Of a stretch of 64,000 nt of DNA, positions 43,185 through 55,419 are shown piece by piece. The stretch spans positions 9,174,001-9,238,000 of the forward strand of contig OU696571.1 in NCBI GenBank assembly GCA_916048095.2, written 5' to 3'. Every line of letters starts with the position of its first letter. Positions within the stretch are counted from its first letter, which is position 1. A program made the position numbers and the translations under genes. The DNA is from Sacculina carcini. Its lineage: Eukaryota; Arthropoda; Thecostraca; Sacculinidae. The notes under the pieces are model-generated. The model saw nothing but the letters and a program-made list of their open reading frames with translations. It made no database searches and was not told the DNA's origin.

Positions 43185-43369
43185 CTGAAGACAAGGAGCT
43201 CAGAGAAACAGCACCACTCGCGACGGCTACTCGACGACGACTGGACAACACAAACTGGACAACACAAACTGAGCAAACGGAGCGCAACCTTGTCACCACT
43301 GCTAGCGTCGGCTGTCTATATTGTCTGAATATACAATAAAGACAGACATATTCTTCTTTGTCTCTATTG

Positions 43370-44240
43370 TTTTTTCCGTCAGAATAGTGAGGTATAATTC
43401 AAGTTTCAATCACAGCAAAAATTAGTTTTGCAATATTGTGTTCGACATCCAACTGTACTAGGCAACTACTCTTACTCTGCTTGTGACTGCTACTACTCTT
43501 ACTCTGATCGAAGGAATTGCATGATTATCACCGATAACAGCAGCAGGAATAGTACAGATTTCTGCATATATTGTCCCCGGTAAAGCCGTGATCATACGAG
43601 ACCAATTGTTGGCCAAGCTTGGTCAACAGTTGGCTCGCGAGTGGTCACACGAGTCCACTAATTGACCAGGCCAATAGCTGTTGTGCAGAGTTTGTCGATG
43701 TGGTTTATTCAGCTCTCCTGACTATACCATTTTAATATATATTTAATCCAGGTGGATTCTTGAATATTCAGATCAATGTTGGACATATTCTGCAGCTTCT
43801 ATATATTTTAACCTACATATCCATCTATCAAATTTTCACCTAGTAACGTAATACATTAATTATGACAACTTTTTTTAATAATCGTATTATTAAAATAAAT
43901 TATACAAATATATTACAGGTTCCACCTCATCATGGTGAAATTGCCACAAGAAAACGAACACACTAACACAACATATCATAGGCCTTCAAGCTGAGTAGAA
44001 TTCACTAATTTATTTGCCTTGCGCGATAATTGAATCATTTTCAGCGTGGTAGTGCGCGTTCATTGCACTGCAAGGTGAAGCCCTCTAAATGCAAGGCGCT
44101 GAAATGCAGGTCAACTGGTATTAAAAATTGAGCATGCTCAACTTCGGTTTTCGGGAGAATTATTGGCTAAGCCAACGATTGGCTTGGCCAACAATTGGAT
44201 TGGCCAACAATTGGCTAACCTCTATCACAACACCACAGTC
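43370..44240. repeat. AT-rich spacer bordered by inverted TTGGCCAA motifs
   Basis: CCAATTGTTGGCCAAGCTTGG near 43,600 is echoed in inverted form by GGCTTGGCCAACAATTGG near 44,180, enclosing about 600 bp of non-coding AT-rich sequence. This may be a small foldback or MITE-type element. I could not define exact ends or a target duplication. Confidence 0.4.
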
Positions 44241-44356
44241 CGCCATTCCACAACATTTCCCATCTACCTTCTGTAGCTCAGCTTCACGCGCAAGCACTAC
44301 CATCACGCCGTCATCCCCCCACAATCACGGCGTCATCCCCCACCATCACACAATCA
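44241..44356 (-). other. Likely 3' UTR of PHKG
   Basis: The sequence downstream of the stop codon holds a short tandem repeat of CATCACGGCGTCATCCCCC type. I see no clear AATAAA signal within it. Confidence 0.35.
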
Positions 44357-45493
44357 TCATCCCACGGCGACAGCGGCAGTGCGCCTGATGCGACGGATAG
44401 CGTCAGCACGGTACGTGTTCTCGAACAGCATGGCGCGGTTCTGACCCTGCGCTTTGGCCACCCAGTGACCGTAGACACGGAAGGCAGCGGCGTCCACCAC
44501 GCGCCGAATGGCTCGCAGCTGGTAGGGCGCGACGGCCGCAGTGTGCACCGACAAGGCCTCGGGCGTGAACTTGAGTCGCTGAATGCGTACGGCGGCGCGC
44601 ACAAACAAAATACCCAGACGGAACCGCGCACGCGCTGAGAACGGAACCCGTACACTGGCCACCGCCGACTCAGTCAGCTCGTCGGTCGCTTCATCTGCGC
44701 AGCCATCGACGCGCCGCGCGGCCGCGGTCGCCGTCGATGCTGATAGGCTGAAAAACTCGTGGCGAAGTGCCTGGGCGGCTGTGATACGACGCTGCGGGTC
44801 CACACACAGCATGCTGCGAATCAGGTCCTTGGGCGGCTCGGTGATGTCGTCCCACTCTGGCGAGCCAAACGTGTAGCGGCCGTCCATGATGTTGCGCAGC
44901 ATCACCATCTGCTTGCGGTGCCAGAACGGCGGACACCCAACCAGTAGCGTGTACATCACCACGCCGGCCGCCCACACGTCTACCGGACGTCCGTAGCCGA
45001 CCGCATCGCGGTACAGACCGGCACGCAGAATCTCGGGCGCCATGTAGCCGGGTGTGCCGAGCACCTCGAACAAGCGTTCGTCCGGCGGTAGCTCTTGACG
45101 TACGTCACCACCCGTAACGGCGTGGTGCAAGGACGATGAACCGGCGCCGCATGTCGAAGAACCAGTTGTCGGTACAGGCAGCGAGTCCAGCGAGCACGCG
45201 AAGCCGAAGTCAGTCAGTTTGATGGTGGTGCAGTCCTCATCCAGCAGAATGTTCTCCGGTTTAACGTCGCGATGCACCACTCGCTGGTCGTGCAGGAAGC
45301 GCAGCGCCTCGAGAAGCTGGCGCATCATGAGCCGGGTGCGTTTCTCGGACAAAGCCACCACCGTGGTTAGGTAGTCGAACAGCTCGCCCTCGCGCAACAG
45401 CTCAAACACGAGAAACAAGTGCGTCGACGACTCGAAAACATCTTGTAGCTGGATGACGTATCGATGTTGCTGCACGAGCTTCAGAACATCCAC
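44357..45493 (-). CDS. PHKG: Phosphorylase b kinase gamma catalytic subunit, last exon
   Basis: Residues 78-455 of the predicted 455-residue Ser/Thr kinase, which phosphorylates glycogen phosphorylase and so starts glycogen breakdown in the cytosol under calcium/calmodulin control. The acceptor AG at 45,495-45,494 follows a GT-rich tract. The sequence opens VDVLKLVQQH and has FLVFELLREGELFDYLT, catalytic HRD (151-153), KPEN, DFG (172-174), APE (229-231) and CPPFWHRKQMVMLRNIM, a PHKG hallmark. Between DFG and APE lie about 32 residues more than in known PHKG (about 183-213), rich in Ser, Thr and Gly. The C-terminal part (VRIQRLKFTPEALS, FRVYGHWV, GQNRAMLFEN) matches the regulatory tail of invertebrate PHKG. 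It is GC-rich, unlike its intron. Confidence 0.93.
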   Translation of the reverse strand: MDVLKLVQQHRYVIQLQDVFESSTHLFLVFELLREGELFDYLTTVVALSEKRTRLMMRQLLEALRFLHDQRVVHRDVKPENILLDEDCTTIKLTDFGFACSLDSLPVPTTGSSTCGAGSSSLHHAVTGGDVRQELPPDERLFEVLGTPGYMAPEILRAGLYRDAVGYGRPVDVWAAGVVMYTLLVGCPPFWHRKQMVMLRNIMDGRYTFGSPEWDDITEPPKDLIRSMLCVDPQRRITAAQALRHEFFSLSASTATAAARRVDGCADEATDELTESAVASVRVPFSARARFRLGILFVRAAVRIQRLKFTPEALSVHTAAVAPYQLRAIRRVVDAAAFRVYGHWVAKAQGQNRAMLFENTYRADAIRRIRRTAAVAVG

Positions 45494-46532
45494 CTGCAAT
45501 CACACACACACACACCCAGTGGTTTTTGTGGTTGGTCGTGACTAGTGATGCAAAAAAACGGATTTTTTGTTGCGATTTTTTTTTTGCAAAAAAAGGTTTT
45601 TTTAGAATTAGCCCCAATTGTCATCGGATGTTGGATTTTAGTACATAGAAACGAATTTAATTGACGTTTTGTACATCCTTACGTGTCTTATTTCAAAGAT
45701 AATTTGATAATAGTATAACAAACAAAAATATTTATCAATAAATACCTCAGGAGACTGTTTGAAAGTGCATCCGGATCCGGTGGTTTAGGTTTTTTCATTG
45801 AGAAAACCAATGTTTTTAAAGATGGTTATAATTATGTGGATATTTGAAATAATTTGTCAGCAGAACAAAACAAATTCATTAAGTAATCATGTTTTTTTAT
45901 AAAAGAAACCATGTTTTTAAAGAAAAATGCAATGATGTTTTTCAAATTGGTTTTAAATTCGTTTTATTAATGTACAGATTCAGAAAATGTTGACATCAGA
46001 ACAAGACAAGTTAATTGGTTGGTCAAGTGTTTTTTGACAAACGTATATTTAACGTTTTTTTTAATGAAGCAATGTGTTCTAAAACAGTATCTATGTAAGA
46101 TAGATTTGAGTGATGTACGTTCAAATACCTTTTGTATAGCAAGTAGCCTGCTGGTACGTATAAGCGGCTGGTTAAACCACTTGATTTAAACTGTTTTTTT
46201 AAACCATGTTTTTTTTCAAAATATTTTTTTTGAAAAACGGTTTTCGTAGATGTAGAGATTTAGAACAAAATTGGCGGCATATCAAGTAAAGTTTAACCAA
46301 ATTAATTGTTTTTTTTAGTAACCTGTTTTTTTAGAACTGGTTTTATGGATGATGGTTTCTTTGATGTAGTAATTTGTATTCAAATACCTTTTTGTACATT
46401 AAATATATTTCCTCAGTCGTTTTTTTCCTACACGAAAATATGGCCCGTTTTTCTGGTCAGGATTGCCACTCTGATTAATGCGACCCGCTTTTATTCGTAG
46501 TCTCATAAGGGACACTAATAATTAAAATAAAA

Positions 46533-46888
46533 AGGTTAAATGCCTAAGTGACAGCTTCTACACGGGAAGAAGCCCAAGATTATGAACACACAGGTGTTCC
46601 CCGTGCAGATCGCTGCCACCACAGAACCGACCCTCTCCACGGTCTCCACTCCACGGCCCTCTATGGCGCCACAAGGACGAGTGGCAAGCCACAAGACGTT
46701 TTAGAGAGGGACACCTCCCCAGAATGCATGGCACAACTCATGACTGATATCTGGTACCATCATTTTCTGCTGGGTGGACAGGGGCTGTGGGATTGTACAA
46801 TTCGCCCAATGAAATCCTGCTCCGCCGGGTTTCGAACCACGGACCTCCCGCTTGTGAGGCGGGTGTGCTAACACTACACCACGGAGTC
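46533..46888 (-). mobile_element. tRNA-derived SINE, near full length
   Basis: On the minus strand a tRNA-Val(CAC)-like head (46,888-46,820) carries an A box (TGGTGTAGTGT) and a consensus B box (GGTTCGAAACC), the internal RNA polymerase III promoter. A body of about 285 bp follows and ends in TTTAACCTTTTTA. The same body is at 28,974-29,247. The SINE depends on a partner LINE for movement. It lies inside the hAT-like element. Confidence 0.85.
46820..46888 (-). tRNA. tRNA-Val(CAC)-like head of the SINE (pseudo-tRNA)
   Basis: The anticodon arm CCCGC-CTCACAA-GCGGG and the D and T arms resemble tRNA-Val. The acceptor halves (GACTCCG and CGGAGCA) and the T stem do not pair fully, and the sequence continues into a SINE body. 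I therefore read it as a tRNA-derived SINE head, not a working tRNA gene. Confidence 0.6.
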
Positions 46889-47324
46889 CACAAATTGAAT
46901 TGAATGCAAAACTTCACTGTACATAGAATTGCCGCACAGTTCTGTGTAAGCAATGATATTAGGACTTTCAGACATATTATAACAATTATATTGTGCATAT
47001 TTAATGAAAATTCAATTTGTTATGGTCACTAATAGCATGTATAACTCATGTGTTGATAAAAAATAATTCATTCAACATCCCAAATATATCATTTCCATGA
47101 TTTGAATTATTTGCATGTCTCTTCAAAAAAAACAAAAAGAACGTGTTTTTTTTGGTCGCGGTTTTTTTTGGCAAAAAAACGTTTTTTCAAGATCGCATCC
47201 CTAGTCGTGACCGGTTGTGTCCACGAGTGCTCCGTTGTGGTATTTGGTACATTTTCTACGGTACTTCCAAGCATCATGAGAGATGGTTAACAGTGACAAT
47301 CAGCTGTTTTTTCCACGTCAAGAT

Positions 47325-47575
47325 GTCCAGAGCATCAACCCCAACGCCCGTCCGCCTCGTAGCTAAAACGCACGCTTTGTGCACGAGAGGTCCAGGGTTC
47401 GATTACCTGGCGAAGTGAAACGGTAACAAACTGCACAGCCGTGCAGTTTTCTGTGCTGGCCGTGACTGCGAAAACCCGTGTGGCGGCCGGACCTGCGGTG
47501 TGCCAGCCGGGGCCGTTAGGCTTTGCCCCCGCAAATTACACGCGAACACAGCCTTCTCTACTGTTGTGTTCAAAT
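47325..47575 (+). mobile_element. Second SINE-like sequence with tRNA-like head
   Basis: CCTCGTAGCTAAAACGC, then GCTTTGTGCACGAGAGG, then a B-box-like GGGTTCGATTACC resemble a degenerate tRNA-Ala-type head (47,360-47,416). A body with short hairpins follows (ACTGCACAGCCGTGCAGT). No other copy is in the window, so the family assignment is tentative. Confidence 0.5.
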
Positions 47576-47617
47576 GCGTAATTATATCTATCTATATATA
47601 TAAAAGAGATCCTCTGT

Positions 47618-47651
<34 letters not shown>

Positions 47652-47699
47652 CTGTGTGTGTGTCCCACCCTCCTTGGTCCATTTTCTATGAGCTGCTAC

Positions 47700-49020
47700 T
47701 TGGCCATCACTTGGCGTACCCGCTAAAAAATTATACCATCATGTTGGAAATTTTCTTGTCTACACGATATGCTAAGTCTTAAATTTTAAAAATTGAAGCA
47801 AAAAAAGTTATAGCGGTGAAAAGACAAAATGAACCCTGAAAAATGCGAAAATTTTGGTCAATTTTCTGTAGACTACTCCTCCTAAACCAGCAATGGTACA
47901 ACTATACAAATTATACCACTGTGTATAAAATTTTCTCTTCTACCCAACGCACTATAATTTATACCCAAAATTGAATATAAAACATGTAAAATGGAAAAAA
48001 ATTCAATCTACATTCAAAATTTTATTTAAACTCCACGCGTCAAATTTTCTATACTTTTTTCTCTATTTCTCAAAAAATAATTATCACACATCTGAATAAA
48101 TAATACCATCATGCTGGGAATTTGTTTTTCTACAACACAGTATAATTTTTAATTTTACAAAGTGTATTAAAAAAAAGTTACGGCGGTGTGAAGTGTAAAT
48201 GACAAAGTCAAAAAGGCAAAATTAGCACACAAAAACGTGAATATTTTGGTCAATATTCCGCTATCTATTCCTCATAAACCAGCAATGGTACAGCTATAAA
48301 AATTAGACTATTGTGTAGATAATTTTGTGTTTTACAATATAAGTTATAATTTATACCCACAAATGATACAAAAGACGTGTAAAATTGGCAAAATTCTCAA
48401 ATAGATCCAAAACTTCACTTGAACACCGGGTGATTAAAATTAATTCATTTTTCTACTATTTCTCAGTAACTATCTGTCACACATTAAAATTAATTATACC
48501 ATCGTGCTAGAAATTTTGTTTTCTACAATACGGTATAATTGTTAATTTTCCAAAGTGAACCTAAAGGAAGTCACGGCGGTGTAAAGTCAAAATGTCATGT
48601 TGCCAATTTGACAGCTATTATGCGCACTTGCGATTACACAGGAATATACAACTGTGTAGAGAATTTTGTGTTCTACAATATAAGCTATAATTTATACCCA
48701 CAAATGGTACAAAAAACGTGTAAAATTGGCAAAATTCTCAAATACATCCAAAATTACACTTGAACACCGGGCGACTAAAATTAATTCATTTTTCTACTAT
48801 TTCTCAGTAACTATTTGTTATACATAAAAAAAAATTATACCATCGTGCTAGAAATCTTGTTTTCTACAATACGGTATAATTTGTAATTTTCCAAAGGGTA
48901 TCTGAAGGAAGTTACGGCGGTGTAAAGTCAAAAGGACATATTGCCAATTTGACAGCTATTATGCGCACTTGCGATTACACAAGAATATACACCGATTAAA
49001 TTTCACTGAAGCCCAATCAC
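47700..49020 (+). repeat. AT-rich tandem block, second copy (about 340-bp units)
   Basis: Units marked by CCATCGTGCTAGAAAT, GTTACGGCGGTGTAAAGT and CACTTGAACACCGGGCGACT follow with a period near 340 bp (for example 48,494 and 48,834). This is the inverted equivalent of 33,061-34,493. Confidence 0.85.
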
Positions 49021-51751
49021 AATTAAGAATGCATCATATTATCTCCAAGCATGGATGGTGTGGTTTTATTGCGTAGTTTAATTAATGCTAAACTATACTG
49101 AATAGAAAGTCTTTATTGTCCTCAATATTTACACATCAAATGCTACGCACGACGGGCGGGTAAAATGCTACTTGGAACAAAGTAAGCTACTGAATTTTAC
49201 TGTGTAATTTAATTGGTTTAATTTCAAGTTGCATACGCTTAAGTTGCATAAGGATACGGGTTGTAATATCATGCAATGCCAAGTATATGCATATGCTGTT
49301 TTAGAGGAAGCATTAATCTGGAATTATAGAGATGTTTCATTGTTTTGATAGTGTTACACTTCTGAATTACTACACACGAAGGACGGGTGTGAATTTGAGC
49401 AGTGTTGAGGGAAAATCATCGTCAATAATTAAAACAAGAATTTACAAATTTGACTTTTCTATTGGTCGTTTTTCATCACTTTGTGTTTGTTTCGTGTTTG
49501 AGTTCTGAATTATTCCGCACGACGGGCAGCTTTAAATATGAGGCGGGTTGTGGAAAAACATGTTTTCTAAATTGAAACATAAATTTCACATTTAGACTTT
49601 TATATTAGCTAAGACTTTCCTATGGGTTTGTTTTTCTTTTTCAATTTGCACTAATTTTTTTATGAATTCAATATTAATTATATTTTATGAACTGTTCCGC
49701 ACGACGGGGGAATTAAATGTATCTATAAAGAGTGGGTTTAAATGATAGCGAGGTATATGATATTTTGCTAGCAGTAAATATTCTAGCGATAAAAGTAGAA
49801 TAGCTCTTAAGCAAATGATTTTGGAGAATGATGTGAACCTTTAAATATATTTTGCGATCTGATGATATATGTATTAGGAATAATACGTAGCAGAATATAG
49901 ATTGCATAATATAATATCGGCTGTAATATCAAGGGCTGTAATATCGGTGTAATCCAAAAAATAACAACTGTATGAATATGATGCATTAGTGGAAGCATTA
50001 ACCGGGAATTATGAGATAATATGATAATGGTGTATAATTATATCGCATTATGCAACAAATGTGAATTTAGCTGCCTTACAGTTTGGTCCCGATACTATAT
50101 TGGCGGGTTGAGAGAAAAGTATTGGTGGGCCGCGTGTTTGGGACCCCTGGGGTAGATAATCTCAGTCTTCTGATTACAAATTATGATCGCATCAGTATAT
50201 TTTGTGATCACAAACTAATAAGTTAAATCACCTCAGACTAGGCTGAGAGCGGTCAAGATTGAATGGTTGGGTTGGGTTGGGTAGGTTTGACTCAGGTTAT
50301 ATTGGATTTTAATGATAGCGGAAAAAAAATATATTTTAACAATAAATATTATAGCGGTAAAAGTGAAATAGTACTTAAGCAAATGATATTGGGGAATGAT
50401 GTTAAGTAATAAATATAGTTTGGAAACATTCTGATGAAAAGATTTCATCATCTTTCATTGTTTGTTTCGTGTTTGTGTTCTGAATTATACCACACGACGG
50501 GCAGATTTATATATCAGGCGGGTTGAGGGATAATATTTGTCAAAATAAGAACAAAAATATTCACATTTAGACTTTTCTATTGGTTAAGATATTTATAGGT
50601 TACATTTTTTGGTTTTCAATTTGTATTCATTATATTTTCTGGATTTGATATGAATTTTATTGTATGAATTGTTCCGCACGACGGGTGGGTTTAAAAAGTG
50701 TTTTTAGATCATTTTTTCAAATGGTTCATTTAAAAAAAGGTAATTTTTTTAAAAATAAAAATGTTCCGCGTACAGCAACTATAGACAATAGAACGTTCAA
50801 TTTTCCCTGTAGAATTAATCCATACACAAAACCAATGGATTTGACTTCAAATATGAATTTTATTGTATGAATTGTTCCGCACGACGGGCGGGTTAAAAAA
50901 AAGTGTTTCCATTTTTTAGTTCATTTTTTTCCAATGGTTCATTTAAAAAAAGGTATATTTTAAAAAAAAATGCTCCGCGGGCAGCAACTATAGACAATAG
51001 AACGTTCAATTTACCCTGTAGAATTAATCCATACACAAAACCAATGGATTTGACTTCAAGATGCAGAACGGATCGTGTTCGAGTTCTGAATTATTCAGCA
51101 CGACGGGCGGGTTTAAAAATGACTCAGGCGGACTGAGGGGAAATATTTTGTCGAAATAAAAATAATTAAACTTATAATTTTCAATTGCTTAATATTTTTA
51201 TGAGTGTACCCTATTTAATTTTTATTTTTCCATATTTTTTATGAATTGAATATGAATTTCATGTTATGAATTGCTCCGCACAACGGGCGGGTTTTAATGC
51301 TATATATATACATAAAGAAGAAATGATCTGTCTGTCTGTGTATTTATGCTTGAATATGAGGTGAAATAATTGCGCTGGTTCACGGTTCGCTGGTTCAATG
51401 ATCAGGGGCTTCAAGCGCAAACGAAGCGATGGCTCATTTTTATGAAATAAAAATGTCCCGCGGGCAGCAATAAAACGTTCAATTTCACCGTGTAGAATGA
51501 ATTCATATACAAAACTAATGGATTTGACTTAAAGAACCCGAACGGATGGTGTTCGAGTTCTGAATTATTCCGCACGTCGGCCGGATTTAAATATGAGGCG
51601 GGCTGAGTGAAAATATTTTGTCAAAATAAAATTAAAAATAATGAAATTTAGACTTTTTAATTGATTAAGGTTTTTATCAGTTTGCCTTATTCATTTTTAA
51701 TTTGCAATATTTTTATGAATTGCTCCGCACAACGGGCGGGTTTTAATGCTA

Positions 51752-52400
51752 TGATATACCATCGTGCTAGAAATCTTGTTTTCTACAATACGGTATAATT
51801 TGTAATTTTCCAAAGTGTATCTGAAGGAAGTTACGGCGGTGTAAAGTCAAAAGCACATATTACCAATTTGACAGCTATTATGCGCACTTGCGATTACACA
51901 GGAATATACTACTGTGTAGATAATTTTGTGTTCTACAAGATAAGCTATAATTTATACCAACAAATGATACAAAAAACGTGTAAAATTGGCAAAATTCTCA
52001 AATACATCCAGAATTGCACTTGAACACCGGGCGACTGAAATTAATTCCTTTTTCTACTATTTCTCAGTAACTATTTGTAACACATAAAAATAAATTGTAC
52101 CATCGTGCTAGAAATCTTGTTTTCTACAATACGGTATAATTTGTAATTTTCCAAAGTGTATCTGAAGGAAGTTACGGCGGTTTAAAGTCAAAAGCACATA
52201 TTACCAATTTGACAGCTATTATGCGCACTTGCGATTACACAGGAATATACACCGATTAAATTTCACTGAAGCCCAATCACAATTAAGAATGCATCATATT
52301 AGCTCCAGGCATGGATGGTGTGGTTTTATTGGGTACAGTTTAATTAATGCTACACTATACTGAATAGAAAGGCTTTATTGTCCTCAATATTTACACACGA
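51752..52400 (+). repeat. Two further 340-bp units within the array
   Basis: CATCGTGCTAGAAATCTTG occurs at about 51,761 and again about 340 bp later. Both units lead into the phrase GATTAAATTTCACTGAAGCC and a Helitron-like end at 52,405. This group was probably inserted within the older array. Confidence 0.8.
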
Positions 52401-55400
52401 ATGGTTCCGCAGGACGGGCGGGTAAAATGCTACAGGGAACAAAGTAAACTACTGAATTTTACTGTGTAATTTAATTGGTTTAATTTCAAGTTGCATAAGC
52501 TTAAGTTGCACAAGGATATGGGTTGCAATATCATGCAATGCCAACTATATGCATATGCTGTTTTAGCGGAAGCATTCACCTGGAATTATAGAGATGACAG
52601 AAAGTTTCATTGTTTTGATAGTGCTACATACGAAGGACGGGTTTGAATTTGAGGTGTGTTGAAGGTAAACAATTAAAATAGGAATTTACAAACTTATATT
52701 TTTCTATTGGTTAAGCTTTTTGCCTTTATATTTATTATATTTTATTAATCGTTGCGCACGACGGGCGGGTGGCTGGAGGGAATACGAGGATGATGGATAG
52801 AAAATATGTTGCCACATGTAAAATAACACATTCATATTTAGACTTTTCTATTGGTTAATACTTCTTATTTATTTATGTTTATATATTCGTATTCGTTTCC
52901 CTTTATGAATTCAATATTTATTTTACTTTATTAATTGTTCGGCACAATGGGCGGGTGTCAATGGTAGATGGTGATGTTAAGGTATAAATATATCTTGGAA
53001 ACATTATGATAAAAAAGCTTAGTCATTTTTCATTGTTTCGTATTTGAGTTCTGAATTATTAAGCACGACGGGCAGGTTTAAATAAATTTAAATATGAGAT
53101 GGTTTGTCAAACTATTTGGTTAAAATAAATATACAAATATAGAAATATAAACTATATATGGGTTTACTCTATTCATTTTTAATTCATATTCCTTTTCTCT
53201 TATGAATTCAGTACAAATTCAATAGCATTACTTGTTTCGCACGATGGGCGGGCTTACATGCTAGAATTTTCATTGTTTGTTACGTGTTTGTGTTCTGAGT
53301 TATTCCTCACGACGGGCAGGTTTAAATATGAGGCGGGTGAAGAGGAAATATTTTGTCAAAATTAAAATAAAAAGATTCACATTTGGACTTTTCTATTGAG
53401 TAAGACACTCATGAGTTTACATTTTTTTCTTATTTAATTTGTAATATTTTTTATGAATATCAATTTTTATAAATATGAATTTCATTTTATGAATTCCTCC
53501 GCACAACGGCCGGGTTTTATTGCTATATGAGAACTTAAGTTAAATAATATATAATTAAATCGCATTATATAATAAATGTGAATTAATCTGTATTACAGTT
53601 TGGTTTCTATATTATATTGGCGGGCTGTGAGAACATTTTTGGCCACGTGATTGATACTAAGAGTGGATGAGATGATATAAGATAAGATGGGATGGTTGGG
53701 TTGGGTTTGGTAGGATTGCGTCAGGATATATTGGGTTTAATATGAATGCGGAATATAATGTATGTATATAACTGTATATGAATGTATGTATATGCATTTT
53801 TGGCAGTTAATATTATACTGGTAAAAGTATAATAGTACTTGTGCAAATGATGTTGGGGAATTATGTTAAGTTATAAATATATTTTGCAAACATTCTGATG
53901 AAAATGTTTGATTTTTCATCATTTTTCATTAAGTCGTGTTTGAGTTCTGAATTATTCCGTACGACGGGCAGGCTTAAATATGATGCTATTTGAGGGAAAT
54001 ATTTTGTCCAAATATAAATAAAAATATTCACCTTTATACTTTTCTATTAGATCAGACTTTTAATGGGGTTACTTTTTTCTTTATAATTTGTATCTCTTCT
54101 ATTTTTAATTGAATATTAATTTTATTCTATGAATTGCTCCGCACGACGGGCGGGTTTCAATGCTAGATAGTGATGTTAAGTTATCAATATATTTTGGAAA
54201 CATTATGATGAAAAAGTGTAGTCATTTTTCATTGTTTCGTGTCTGAGTTCTGAATTATTCAGCACGACGGGCAGGTTTAAATATGAGGCGGTTTAGGCAA
54301 ACTAATATAAAAATAAATATTAAAATATAGAAATATAGACTTTGTTATGGGTTTACTCCACTCTTTTTCAATTCATATTCCTTTCTCTTATGAATTGAAT
54401 ACAAATTTAATATTATGAACTGTTTTGCACGACGGGGGGGTTTACATGCTAGAATTTTCATTGTTTCGTACGTTTTAGTGTTCTGAATTATTCCGCACGA
54501 CGGGTAGGTTGAAATATGAGGTGGATTAAGGGATAATATTTTGTCAAATTTTATAATTAAAATATTCACACTTAGAGTTTTTATTGGTGAACGTATTTAC
54601 AGGTTAAATTTTTTGCTTTTTAATTTGTATACAGTTTATTCTATGGATTGAATATGCATTTCATTTTATGAATTGTTGAGCACGACGGGCGGGTTTCAAT
54701 ATGAGGCGGATAAAGGAAAATATGTTGTCAAAATAAAAATAATTAAATTTAGACTTTTCAATTGAGTAAGATTTTAATGAGTATATCTGTTTTCTTTTTT
54801 AATTTGCAATATGTTTATAAAATTAAATATGAATTTCATTTTATGATTTGCTCCGCACAACTGGCGGGTTTCAATGCTAGACGGTGATGTTAAGGTATAA
54901 AAATATTTTGGAAACATTATGATGAAAAAGTGTAGTCATTTTTCATTGTTTCGTGTCTGAGTTCTGAATTATTCAGCACGACGGGCATGTATAAATATGA
55001 GGCGGTTTAGGCAAACTATTTTGTGAAAATAAATATGAAAATATAGAAATTTAGACTTTTTATGGGTTTACTCCACTCTTTTTTAATTCATATTCGTTTT
55101 CTCTTATGAAATGAATACAAATTTAATGAACTATTTCGCACGACGGGCGGATTTACATGCTAGAATTTTCATTGTTTGTTACGTGTTTGTGTTCTGAATT
55201 ATTCCGCACAATGGGTGGGTTTATAGATGAGGCGGGTTGAGGGAAAATATTATGTCAAAATATAAATATAAATATTCACACTTGGACTTTTATATTGAGT
55301 AAGACACTTATGAGTTTTCATTTTCTTTTTTAATTTGGAATATTTTTTATGATTATTATTTTTTATGAATATTACATTTTATGAATTCCTCCGCACAACG

Positions 55401-55419
55401 GGCGGGTTTCAATGCTAGT

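Larger units (their letters stand above)
45533..47211. mobile_element. Non-autonomous hAT-like element with 8-bp target duplication
   Basis: The element is 45,541-47,203 (1,663 bp), flanked by GTCGTGAC on both sides (45,533-45,540 and 47,204-47,211). The ends are inverted: TAGTGATGC at the left and TAGGGATGC on the opposite strand at the right, followed in both by long A/T homopolymer runs. An 8-bp duplication and a TAGNGATGC end are signs of the hAT superfamily. No transposase is encoded. The interior is T-rich and contains a later SINE. Confidence 0.85.

Noticed and set aside
46820-46888. A functional tRNA-Val gene
   Set aside because: Stem mismatches and direct continuation into a repeated body show a SINE head.
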